From the NCBI GenBank assembly GCA_023159155.1, contig JAJNNX010000001.1:1426001-1490000 (forward strand): 64,000 bases of DNA, written 5' to 3'. Positions within the stretch are counted from its first letter, which is position 1. Each line of letters starts with the position of its first letter. The notes below the pieces were generated by a model. That model made no database searches. It had not been told where the DNA came from and saw only the letters and a list, made by a program, of their open reading frames with translations. Shown here piece by piece: positions 1 to 11,104 of this stretch. Position numbers and translations under genes: made by a program. This DNA is from Ustulina deusta. Taxonomy: Eukaryota; Ascomycota; Sordariomycetes; Xylariales; Xylariaceae.

Positions 1-212
1 ATCGAGTCCAGTGATTCTGTGCACAAGATACCTCATCGATCTTAAAGATGATTCAGGGTGTCTAATAATTGTCGAGCTCTACGCGACGTGAATCCCAAAT
101 AGCCGAGTACCACCGTATAACCCCCTAATCTAGGACTTAACTTGTGGGTTTCTATCTTATCGCGAGGCTTTCAGGGCAGTCTAACAGTCCTCAGTTCAAC
201 TGATCACCGGAT

Positions 213-2334
213 TTACGCTTCCTCTTTCTCCTCTTTACTTCCAGAATCTTCGTCGCTCCTCTTGCCAACAACCTCTTCATGTAGCTTTTCGGGGTTATGG
301 ATCGCCCCATTGATCGCACCTCGAGCAGCAGTGTCAAGAAGGCCGTATTTCAGAGCTTCTTGCTCGACCTCCTCATCTGTGAGCAATGGCAGGTCCTCGG
401 CAGCTTTGATATACGATATCTTTTCGACATAGCCCTTGGCGAAGATGATATCGATTTCTTCTAGACTTCTTCGCCTTGTCTCTGGATAGAAAAAGTAAAT
501 TACGGGGATGAAGGTGACGTTGAGGATTGCGAAGAAAAGGAATGTTGCCCAGCCGATGTTTGTTACCAGCACGGGGGTAATTAACACAACTATAATGCGG
601 TTAACCACGATGAAGCAGAAGAGTCCGCCTTTTCAGACATTCATTTAGGGGACGTGCCGGGATTACATACTAAAGAAGTTAAAGAGCCAATTTGTGCATG
701 TCGACACAGCGTTAGCTTTGCCTCGCGTCATGATTGGGTTGATCTCAGCAGGATATCTAGAGTCGTATATTAGTCACAGGAGACATTTCCACTTCGCAAA
801 TGAGCAATGAAGGGCCATGGTTTGACCTTGCCCTGGAACGCTTGCCAAGTCGACAGAGAGAAATAAGAATACTCACAGCCATGGGAGTGGCAACCAAGTG
901 GCCCCAAAACTAGCAATGTACGTGAAGAGCGCAACGCAGGTGCCGATGGCAGCGGATTGAGTACCAGGAATGAGAGCTCCGAAGGCGAGCACCATGGATA
1001 GCCCTTGACCGACTGTACCCCAGAGGAACAGTTTACGGCGACCAACACGCTCGATGAGGAACCATGATACAGTGGCCTATAGATATAGTTAGCATAGTGT
1101 TGGTCAATTCGAGAAGCATATTCTCTTGAATTTGTCCAGTCGTGTGAGTTAGGACAATTACGTACTGCAAGCATGTTAGTAGGATAATATTTAGAGACGA
1201 GAAGGATTCTTCCACTAACCAAAAATTGCATAAACGATGGCGTTGACACCACCTAAAAGCAGTGCCATATTGTGGTCTCCGGGTGTGATGAAAGTCTCGC
1301 AGAGAATTGGGAAGAAGTAGATGACAGCATTGCAGCCACCGACCTAATGAAGTTAGCATACACTATATAAATCCCTCGTCGGTGAATAGTTAGCTGCCGG
1401 CGATGTGTAGATACGAAGCTCACCTGTTGCATGAACTGACTGCTGGCACCGAGAAGCATTCTACGGAAATGCTGGGTCTTGCCATTCGTAAACAGAGCTT
1501 TGAATGGCGTGCTCTTGCCTCCGAAGACGCCGGAAGCTCTGATCGAGTCGAGAATGATGCCACGCTCAATAGCGGTCTCCTGACTATCCACTTCGTATCC
1601 TCGAATAGCAGCGATCACATTGTTGGCATCCTCATATCGCTCATGAGTGAGTAACCATCTGGGGCTCTCTGGGAGCCAGATCATTGCAGTAGAGACAATA
1701 ATGCCGAAGATGATCTGGAAGGAAATTGGGAAACGCCAGACCAGGTTTGCTGGGCCAAAGGACGAGCCGTAATCTATCCAGTAGGCGATGAGAGTTCCGA
1801 AAGCAATAGTGCCACCCTGAATACAGATGAGGAGACCACGATTCGATGTTTTACTACATTCAGCTAGTTTCGTGTTAGCAATTCATCTTTATAAAATCCC
1901 GAGAGTACGTCTATACCTTGATATGTCGGAATAGTTGAGGTATTGATACCATTCCCCAAACCAGTTACTATACGCCCAATAATGAATTGAGCTAACGGTG
2001 CATGTCCTGGATAAGCGGTGACTTGAATTGTTGCCCCGATAATCATAATAATTCCGCCGGCAATTATTGCTCGTCGTCTACCGAGCTGATCTCCAACCGC
2101 AAGGATGAACATTGCGCCGAAGAGACACCCAAGATCGTAAACTGAAGTCACGAGTCCTTGGATAGTACTGTTATTCCTGGTTTCCTTAAACACATCCGCG
2201 AAGGCTGGCGCCGTTAATATGCCACTCATCACACCCTGATCATAACCGAATAGCAAGAACCCAGTAGTACAAATCGCCGACACTGCTATGGAGAGTGGGC
2301 GGCCACTCAGGCCCATGTAGGTAGGAGGCGCCAT
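213..2334 (-). CDS. MFS sugar transporter (sugar porter family), 6 exons
   Basis: Proton-coupled or facilitative sugar uptake at the plasma membrane is the expected role. Exons on the minus strand: 2334-1917, 1863-1424, 1343-1221, 1076-877, 756-671, 589-213, giving 547 aa with a closed frame. Family marks are GRRRAI after TM2, PESPRWLL before the central loop, GRRKLFL after TM7, and PETRRRSLEEID after the last helix. The start ATG at 2334 (MAPPTYMGLSG) is preferred over the in-frame ATG at 2478, because the family begins a few residues before TM1 and the upstream stretch is not transporter-like. The intron between exons 3 and 4 only works as a nested twin intron (see findings). Other introns are 53, 80, 120 and 81 nt. 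The substrate cannot be told from sequence; hexose, maltose and lactose porters all look like this. Confidence 0.9.
1077..1220 (-). other. Stwintron (nested twin intron) in the sugar transporter
   Basis: The external intron is 1220 plus 1164-1077; the internal intron is 1219-1165 (55 nt). The internal one runs from GTTAGT to TTGCAG with branch site TACTAAC. Removing it joins the lone G at 1220 to TACGTAAT, which makes a strong external donor GTACGT. The external intron then has branch site GCTAAC and ends CTATAG at 1077. The joined exons read VYAIF then ATVSWFLIE, as expected for this family. A single intron from 1219 leaves one extra base and shifts the frame. Confidence 0.8.
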
Positions 2335-4426
2335 CGCGGAGAGGGTGAGGAGGGATTTCTCAACTCTGTCTAATAACCCCTTGGCCCGACGACAGCACGC
2401 TCCAGATAGACGCGACGAAGTCCAAAAGAAGAAAGAAGTAAGGGAACACAGACAGGGAAATAGAGACGCGAAATCCAATCTAGATCTATAAATCCGAGGT
2501 GATCTAGATAAATATAAGTAGTAATAATCTGAGAATTAGGAACCGCGCGGGGAATCCGGACCTTTATTAAAGCTGCCCAGTCACAGCATCTCATGCCAGC
2601 CCCGCGAAAGCTCGGAGAAAATATGTGAGATAACGTCCTGCATTCGGCCGTAAGATTTCACACATACAAAGAGCTAGGAGCGGTAACGGCCCAACCCGAA
2701 GGCCTTCCCCATCACACTAAGAGTTCGACGAGGTGGGCACGGCAATGCCCCTAGTAACTTACGGCACTTGGATAGACTATACTGACCAAGGTTAGAGATG
2801 GTACAGATTATGGACTTTGTGCTTCGATAACCCGTACGGATCTCAATCCCGATTTCACTATCCTCCGATGAGGTAGAGCACACCGGAGAGCGAGCGCTAG
2901 AGGATACTGTAGGAGCGCAAACGTGACCGCTCTGACTCGTTGCGCAGTACCATTACGTTACATTTCGTCATGTACGAAAATGGGGTACAACGGTGTAGCG
3001 AGTGAGGTTGTGCGCTCAAGACTCTGAGAGCCTCGGTAGGGGACCAGGGTCGCTAAGTGCTGGCACATCACGGACAGGATTGGATGAGGCCCCGGACACC
3101 GCCTTACTTGGAACGGCAGCTATGCGGTTGTGGCTTGATCAGGGAGCCAATCCGGTAAGAAGCAGCGACACCCCCTGTTGTGATATCCGGTTTCTCCTCA
3201 TGCTGCTGACTTTTTCGATTCTCCTGTGGTAATAGCACGACAGTTGGTGAGGGGGCTTGTGATGTGCCAAAGATGATATGAAGGATACACCCCCAGTATC
3301 TCGCGACTTTTGGTTTATTCGTTTAACATAGAACTATCCAGTATATAGACTACTGCGCCCGGCGATATTTCCGCATGAAAGACTGGACTACAATATACCC
3401 ACCCCCAGTTGAGTTTCCCCAGCCTTTTTCCATCTGACGATCTGCGGGAGGCCGATGCGGGGAAGTCTGCGGGGAAGAGACCTTGTTCTCGGGCAAGTCC
3501 GTTACCACGCAAGTAAGATTAATATGTAAGATTAACAAGGCCAAGCCAATGGCAATTCATGCACAGGTTTTCAGTAGCAGTCAGAAGAAAATCCGTCTAG
3601 CTCGCGCTCATAGCTTTGCCATATAGTCCAAAAATTTATCAGAGGTTTAGTTTTGTAAATACTATTGGGAAGGGCTATTATGAACGGGTCCGGACTATTG
3701 GTGGTTCCAGAACCGACTTTCGTGACATACTCAGAAGGATAGCAGAACTTGTATGCCGTGGCTCGACTCATGTGTAGTGCTGACCCGTTGACCCGGACAG
3801 ATGATACCCCTCCAACATGACCCATGAAGTGACATACAGGGCTGCCAATATGCATACCCAACTTTGGCATGTAGTATGCGTATTGCTATGTAACGCTATT
3901 TCATGTGCTAATGTTGCTATCGCCATCCTGCCACCTTAGAGAAACCATCAGCCAACCATAGGCACTCGGTATATGCTATGATCATGGGCGTCTTGATCTA
4001 AGAGATGGCAATAAATTTGATGGGCAGTCGTCAGCGTGGATTAGGTAATAGACGCCGGGTGATAGAAGCGGCACATTGAAAGTGGCAATTAAGTAAAAAC
4101 CAGGACAAGAAGAAGAAGAAGAAGAAGAAGAATAATAATAATAGAAAGTTAGCAAACGCGTTGGCCTCTTTGACAACAAGGGATTACTCAAATATTCACT
4201 GAGCGCTAGGATTGAAGCACTATACAACATCTGACAAGATTAACATTCCGAACGAAATCCCCCGTCGCAAAACCAATGTCCATTCACTACGCAGACGGAT
4301 TGCATTATCTCCAAATATATTATATTCAACTCATGAAGGTGCGGACAGTACCGGTTATGTAGACATTTGACTGGCGCACCCTCTTCTCCAGCGCCTTGTT
4401 GTAGCGACCATCTCAACACCCCTCGC
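2335..4426. other. Intergenic, no supported gene
   Basis: This lies between the transporter start and the GH55 stop. Small ORFs at 2674-3870 have no recognisable content or consistent splice signals. The only clear structure is the trinucleotide repeat near 4107-4143. The first few hundred bases above 2334 must hold the transporter promoter, but no convincing TATA box stands out. Confidence 0.5.
4107..4143 (+). repeat. Microsatellite (AGA)n then (ATA)n
   Basis: About eight AGA/GAA units followed directly by about four AAT units, downstream of the GH55 stop codon. Confidence 0.9.
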
Positions 4427-7400
4427 TCACGGCGTGTAGCGCCCGACGTCGCCTCCACCAGGGGACCAGGATCCCGTAAACCCATTCTGCGAGACGATAG
4501 CAGTGCCATCGGCGAGACGCAGCGTGGCATACGTGTCCTTGGAGCAGAGGCCGAAGGCCTGGAGGTTGGACGGCGTCTGCGCAATCCAGTGCATGGTATC
4601 TATCACAGCACACGTTAGTTGTTTATCAGCATTTCAGGCGCCCTCTTCTCCATCTACGCAGTAACGTCGGCATCGGCGCGGGGGGGGGGGGCGTTTGACT
4701 TACCCTGGCATTGGTAATCGCCGGTGGTACACGAATACCCGGGGCCAGCAAAAAAGGCCCAACTCGCCGAGGCGTAGGTGTAGATGTTGGAGCCCCCGTT
4801 GATGTAGTTCGCGAGGCCCATGCGACAGCGCGTGTCGCCGCCACTAATAGCACACTGGAGTCAGCGATGTCCGCATATCGTAGAGTTCTTCGGAGTTTCG
4901 GGAGCTTGTAGGGGCAGAATATGCTCTCTTAGCGATCCGTGGCTCTGGAGACGCGAAAGGGGGAATGGAGGGCTCTAGCCACTTACCCGCACCACGAGAA
5001 ATCCGGGTCGCCCCAGTTGGTCACGTCGGCGACCCAGGGCGCCGGAGGTGTCTGTTGCACGTGGTCTCCCTGGTCGTAGTTGGTTTCCGACTGCAGCATG
5101 GAGACGAGCACGTTATCGGCATTGCGGAAGTTCAGCTGGTAGAGCCACCAGTGCTCGCTGCCGAGGGCATGCAGCCAGGTGCCTTTAGTGGACTCGACGA
5201 GCGCACCGCCCTTGGCGGCGATGTTGGACCCGCCGGAGAAGCTCTCCGTGATGTGGTCTGCCACCCAGTTCCACACGTTCTCGACGTACGCGGAGGACGT
5301 GGGGGCGAAGTGCATGCCGAGGAACGCGGCCTTGCACTCATTTGAGGCGTCGGTACAAGCGTTCGTCAGCGCCGCGGCGCCGCGAGTGCCGCCGACCGTG
5401 ATCAGGGAGTTCCAGAGAGCCACCTGGCCTGGGGAAGATCCCGCCATGTTAAACTGCACGATGATGGCGCCTGGAAGAACGTCGCTGACGGTAAATCGCA
5501 TGTCCTGGATCTGGGCCGTTCCGACGTCGCCGCCATTGCCGACGGCAACGACAGCACGAGGATTGTTTGCGTCTTTGAAGTTGGCGCCGTTGCCCGTAAT
5601 GGTCGCCCAAGCCTCACCCACGATGCGTGAGCCTTTCGGGATCAGGAGGGTATTATCTACTCGGTACTTGCCGAACGGGAAGTATGCGATCTTGTTATTG
5701 CTGGCTGCATATTGGAGGATCTGATTCAGAACACCAGACTCGTCTATAGTATTGTCACCTAGAACAGTGTGGCCGCCGTTTTGATTAGGGTCCTTAACAT
5801 TGATAAAGTCGCTGACGGGATTTGAGGCGTAGTTCGGTGCTGGCACCACAGGGTACTTGCCGTTTGGTGCAAGCTGACTAGGACGAGTGTTGGTCGTTGT
5901 TGTCGCTCCATAGGTCGGGTTGCGGTTAACTGTGTTTCCGTAGGTAAAGGTATCGACGTGGCTCTGAGCACCGAGGATAGTCCCCGATGGCCCTTGAGCG
6001 ACAATGGAGCTGGTATCTTTGCTCAGGTTTTCAATCAGGAACGAAGGGTATACTGTGGTGGAAAAAGTGACGCCAGAGTTTTGAGATACAGCGTCCACTA
6101 ATGCAATCCAAGGGGAGCCGCCTGTATTTAAAACACCAGTTCCGCAAGTATCGAAGGTAGGGGTGATAATGCTGATTGTATTGCCTCCAGAGATGAGCAT
6201 GCCTACCGTGTTTTGGTAGAAGTAAATGGATTTGCTGCAACAGTTGCGGTCAGTTATCGTCATTTAGAGCGCGACCTGTACGTGTTTTGGAACAGTGTGA
6301 AGCTTAAGAAATGGGGTTGACCAGGAGACAAGAAAATGGCTCCGATAATTCTTACTATAGTGCCTGCTGGTGTCCATTGTGCCATATTCCATTCTGTGTA
6401 GTGCCTTCATCAGTACTTGCATCATCAGCCCGCAGCAGGACAGACAGAGGACTTACTTGACCATGCTCAATCCTCACATCTGAAAGGCCAAGAGTAGACC
6501 CTCGCCCAAGCTGGATACCGGTGTGTCCATTACCATTGCTAGAGGAAGCCATCGTAATCTTGATGTTTTGCAGCTGAGCTCCTTGAGCTACGCCCCAATA
6601 CAGAGCAGTAAACGCATTGCCTACCACGTTTTAGCATGTAGTAACGGCGGAGACAGTCACTTTAGACGGTATATTCACCTCCGGGAATACTCGTGGTATC
6701 AAGAACCAAGTTCTTCAGCCCGACAGTGAAGGACAATTCTCCGCTTACGCCGGTCGCTGGATCCTGGCCTATGTTCGTTCATTCATTAGACAAGACTTAA
6801 TCATTCCTGTCCGTTAGATCTTACCAGAGATGAGAGTTTGGTCACCAGAGAAGCCGGCTGCTGCTTTGATGATCGGTGGCTATGAAAAAATCGTGAGTTT
6901 CATATATTCCAGAGCCACCTTCTCTGAAGCTCCAACTCACGTTTGTGGCATCGCCCATTAAGATAGTGTCAGTCTGCAACATTTGGAGTTAGCCATCCGC
7001 ATTTCTACACTTGAAAACGGCCAACATGACAGGGGGGAAATAAAAACGAAAGACTGAGAATTACTACTTACATTCATTCGGATAGTCTGACTAATTGAAT
7101 AAGTGCCGGGTGGTATGTAAACAACCTACCGACACGTTTAGTTTCCTTTTCCCTAAGAAGCGACCGTATAACGTACTCTTGGCTGGGATGCCAACCACTC
7201 CGGATGTCGAGTTCCGCCGTTAGTGCCAGCGTTGATCGCACGCTGAATACCGGCACCATCGCCAGCGCTAACTGCCATATAGACAGGATAGGCATAGTCG
7301 CCATCGAGGTCCGGGGCGAATCCACGGGAAGCTCCAGTGTGGTCCAAGTTGGCATACCAGAAGCTCGTCGCCCTCGCGGCCAGGACCGTGTCGTTGCCAT

Positions 7401-7467
7401 TGTCTTTGGGAGTTGGCGAGGCGCTAACCCCGGCTAACAGGAGCGAAGCCGCATGCAAGAACTTCAT
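4427..7467 (-). CDS. Secreted GH55 glucan 1,3-beta-glucosidase, 10 exons
   Basis: Exo-acting beta-1,3-glucanase (GH55), expected to be secreted and to degrade fungal wall or plant callose-type glucan. Exons (minus): 7467-7177, 7125-7072, 6973-6941, 6879-6825, 6768-6679, 6620-6457, 6393-6356, 6234-4987, 4843-4704, 4599-4427; total 761 aa, normal for the family. The N-terminus MKFLHAASLLLAGVSASPTP is a signal peptide. The first beta-helix domain includes PPGTYSISQTIRMN and NAFTALYWGVAQGAQLQNI. The second begins near GKYPVVPAP and contains KIAYFPFGKYRV, a repeat of the PPGTY-type strand. The C-terminal CGGGDTRCRMGLANYINGGS segment is typical. Seven introns crowd into the first 725 coding bases and two into the last 315, while a 1,248-nt exon covers the middle. 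I could not place the catalytic acid with confidence. Confidence 0.92.
4680..4691 (+). repeat. 12-nt G run inside GH55 intron 9
   Basis: Homopolymer G run lying within the intron 4703-4600 of the GH55 gene. It may be length-variable or prone to sequencing error, but it is not coding. Confidence 0.85.
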
Positions 7468-7570
7468 CGTCGGCGGCCAAGTCAGTGACTTCTGTTCTGT
7501 TTCGACGAGGTGATGAGGACTCACTGGGGTTACCTTCAGCTGGAGTCCTGGCTTGCGGGGAACGAAGCCA

Positions 7571-7578
7571 TATTTATA
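7571..7578 (-). promoter_or_regulatory. Candidate TATA box of the GH55 gene
   Basis: TATAAATA on the minus strand, about 105 nt upstream of the start codon at 7467, a normal distance for a fungal core promoter. Support is motif plus position only. Confidence 0.45.
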
Positions 7579-8840
7579 TCTCCCGAGAACGATGCCTAGT
7601 ACCAATTGGTGTTCTTATACCCGGCAGTCCTTCATTCAACAGCCGAGATTGCACGCCCTAGCAGCATTGATGGCGCGGGCCGCCACCTGATCTGTTGGCC
7701 TTGTCCACGACTAGAAGGAGTGATTCCCGCTCCTTAGTAAGCCGCAAGCAGAATACACAACACCCCACAAACGCCGGCCTGTATGCTTGCAGAGCCGCGA
7801 CTTGCCCTGCGAATGTTCGCGATTTGTTCTATGTTGAGTAGTAGTATAATGATTTTGGCGAGAATTTTTGTATCACTCAGCGAAGCTAACACCAAAAGTA
7901 GTATAGGAGACTCTACTGTTCTATGACATGCTAAACGACACCGCTCTAAGGAGAACCATTAAGGTAAAAAGCTCCGTAGTCTGACGCGAAACTAGCGGTC
8001 CCATGCTGAGGTCAGCCAAAAGCGTGACAGCGAGATGGAATCAGCAGATGACTGCGTCTGCTCAAGCGCGCTTTTAGGATGCCGCGACTGTCGCAGCTTT
8101 GGTAATCCAGGCGTCTCCCCATCCTGGGATAGCTTAACAGTTGGGTATCCTTCCTGTTGTTGATCATCGGATGAGAAAGAGAAGACTGGTGCGAATCTGG
8201 CCGCAGCCAAAACTGCTTCCTACTGCTACATACCTCCGGGAAAGGAGCCGGGAGTACCTCGGCCCACTGCATTGATCAGGGCCGAATTGATTGGGCGTCG
8301 GCGGTACTAGAGTAAACAGACCTGCCGTATTCGGGCAGAGCAATTAGCAGTCCATGCAGTATATTTGAATTCCGACTTTGGGATGCGCGCTCGTCCACTA
8401 TCTAGCAAACTTACAATGCTACATAGCAATCATAGCGGTCACTATAGTAGTGTCGGAATCCTCACTCGTCTATAAACTTGGCGCAAGTTGACATGGAGTT
8501 GTCAGCTTTTTAGTCAACCATTGTGTGATATTTCGACTCAAATGGGTCGTGTCTTGATGAGGTGAGACATATGGATGAACTAAGGAAGGCTGAATAATCA
8601 TGAAATGCTCTTTTATAATCAGGATATAAGCATCGAAGATGTCAAGTCTGGTTTTAGTCATTGAGGATGTTATTATGTATTAGTGGTTGTGAAAAAGTGC
8701 AGGTGAGTTCTCCACCATTTAATCCAGTCCCCCATAACCCCTTCAAGTTTTGATTACGCATGCACAATACCCAGTCTTTCAAAAGCGTCGAGGGTAATTG
8801 GTTTGAGAAGACCATTAAGTCATTCTGTATCGTACGTCAT
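7579..8840. other. Intergenic, no supported gene
   Basis: Contains the distal GH55 promoter and the 3' flank of ERG24. Short ORFs near 8000-8270 and 8470-8660 lack family features or splice partners. I see no RNA gene or repeat here. Confidence 0.5.
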
Positions 8841-10379
8841 CTAGTAGACGTAGGGCAAGATATGGTATTTGACCTGCTTCTTGTACTTGGCCCAGTCCTC
8901 ACCATACTTCTTCGTACACGCAGCATCGTCTCTGCCTTCCCGGTGAATGAGAAGGACAGCGAAGTAGAGCACGTAAAAGTACGTGAAGATCATACCCCAG
9001 CCCTTCGCTTGATCCTGAGCAACAACGCGGCCGTCGAGCATCTTGGCAGCATGAGCAGTTGCAACGGTGCTGCCGGCAGAGAGAATGGTGTAACCGGAAA
9101 TACCGGTCGGCAGGCTGAACGGAGATGCTTGCAACCAGTCCCCAAAGTAGTTGATGTGACGAGACTTACCCCACCAGCCGGCAGTGAGAAGCTTTGTGCC
9201 TCGCTTCGTCTGGAGGTATGACAAGCTGGCCACTTTTGGATCGTTGGGATTGCTGCGGAAGAGGTTCTTCTGCGAGTTGGCGGCTCGGAAGATATACAGA
9301 CCAGTAACAAACACAGCACAGGCAGCAGCAACGCCCGTCCATCCAAGGTGAACTGGGTAGACGGAGAGGTAACGAGTCTGGGTCGAATACAGGAATGGTA
9401 CCCAAGCGAGGTCGCCGAATGCCAGCATATAGCCGAAGCCGTCGGTAGTGATATCCATCATCGTCATGATTCCAGCCTCCAGGTACTGTCCGTCGAGCAC
9501 GTAATAGGCCTGGAAAGCAGAAACGAAAATGATGCTGTCAGAAACATAGCCGTAAGTCCGATACTGCTTAGCAATGAAGGCCAAATCTATGAGAATCCAT
9601 CCAGTAAGCCCCTGGCGCATCTCGCAGAATGTCTTGAGGTCAATCTCGCCGAAGAAGGGTAGCGTAACACGGGGGTTCAATTCACGGCCGATGTAAAAAT
9701 CGTAGATGAGATTTCCAGTATGGCCGCCAGCCGCGAGTTCACGCATATCCTTGTTCGGGTAATTTGTGTCAACACTGAAGCTCTTGACGTAAATGAAAAT
9801 GGCGAGCACGGTAGAAATGAGGATGTTAGCGGTCAGCAGTTGGACATAGTTGTCCGTGATGTAGGTCCAGACAATGAAGTCAGCGCCCTTCAGGTATGTA
9901 CCAATGGCACCGATGGCCAGATGGACGAGAGTGGATGAGAAGGCTACGGTAATTGGTTAATTGATTGCGCCTAGAAGTTGCATCATGGGGCACCAACAGT
10001 TCATGCGGTATTTCAATGGACGGCCGTGTTGCACCAGCTTGGTACCGAGCACCTCTTCCGCCGGCAGGATTCTCCATAATAGCAAACTGAAGAAATGGTA
10101 TCCGAGGGCGACGCCGGTAACCTCCCAACTGTGAAGGCCACTGAAGCCAGGCCAGCCCACCTCGGACTTGAACTTTTCGAGGCTGAAGCTGCTGGGTTCC
10201 AGTAAAGACGGAGCAGGACAGCCAGAGACGTCATTGCAGGCAAATGCAAATGTGTATTGGAGTACCGGAAGCCCGAACACGATGCCGGCAGCGCCGAGCC
10301 TAAGAGTTTGTGAGCAAATACACACGTCATTCGGAGAGCGCAGCACTTACGGGCCGCCGAACTCGTAGTGAGGCGCCAT
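8841..10379 (-). CDS. ERG24: Delta(14)-sterol reductase (ERG24), 3 exons
   Basis: NADPH-dependent reduction of the C14-15 double bond of the sterol nucleus after C14 demethylation, in the ER membrane; target of morpholine fungicides. Exons (minus): 10379-10351, 10299-9998, 9943-8841, giving 477 aa, the usual length. The first exon codes only MAPHYEFGG plus two bases. Family marks: the signature LLTAGWWGKSRHINYFGDW in the C-terminal half, HREGRDDAACTKKYGEDW, and the C-terminal PYVY. The KYG and ending favour ERG24 over the related C24(28) reductase ERG4. Eight or more hydrophobic segments are visible, including NILISTVLAIFIYV and GMIFTYFYVLYFAVLL. Introns are 51 and 54 nt. The second intron has a weak donor (GTTGGT), but its use restores the frame into SFSSTLVHLAIGAIG. 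Confidence 0.95.
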
Positions 10380-11104
10380 GAAAGATTTGACGATTCAAAC
10401 ACAATGAGCCTGATGATTGATTTCGATTGCTCGCTGGCGATGAAGAGGGCATAGAAATGACGCGGTGGTGGAGGGAGCAAGGCTCTGTTTAAATACTACG
10501 CTTCACAATACCTTAGGTACTTAGTAGGAGAAGAGTTGACGTGTTGCGCTTTAGGAAGCTTGGCACGCGCATCTCGTACTCGTACCGGTTGTCATACGTG
10601 ACGGAAGTGCAGCGTTCCGGCGGGGATGACAATTAGTTGACAATTACTTGCATCAGCCTCCCGGTGGCTCACCAGAAATTGAAATACCCACACTATTTAT
10701 CCGTTGCAGCCTCACCAGCCACATTGCTTACTAACGTTGAATGCATGAGCCGCAACATGCTTCCCTTTTCGGCTTCGTGTTCGCTTAGACAGTTGCTTAG
10801 TCAAACAGAGTCGAGATATCACCGTTGCAAAGCCATGTTCCTCGGGATGGGTTTTTCGATTCAACGCAGGAGCCGCAGTATGTTTCCCTATTCGGCAATG
10901 GCGTAAGCTGCTTAGATATCAAACGCAGTGATGTATATACCACAACGAAGCGTGTAGCGCCGCGGCAGATACTGGAGAGATTGAGTATATAAGGGGGAAG
11001 AATCAGTGTTGAAGATGTGTCTCCCAAGCTTCACAGACTCAAACAACAAGAGTGCCTAAGCCTGACACTTCTTCATTCACTTCCCCCGAAAATACTGAGA
11101 AAAC
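10380..11104. promoter_or_regulatory. Divergent promoter region, ERG24 / toxD-like gene
   Basis: The 725-bp region between two start codons pointing away from each other. It contains a TATA box for the right-hand gene (10986-10993). Two diverged, similar stretches centred near 10740-10780 and 10820-10890 share the CGCA-ATG-TTCCC-TTCGGC pattern and may be a degenerate duplication. No gene of its own. Confidence 0.5.
10986..10993 (+). promoter_or_regulatory. Candidate TATA box of the toxD-like gene
   Basis: TATATAAG, 112 nt upstream of the ATG at 11105. The following 80 nt are pyrimidine/CA-rich, consistent with a transcribed leader. Confidence 0.55.

Noticed and set aside
8760..9662. Plus-strand ORFs of 153 and 104 aa
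   Set aside because: Antisense shadows of ERG24 exon 3.
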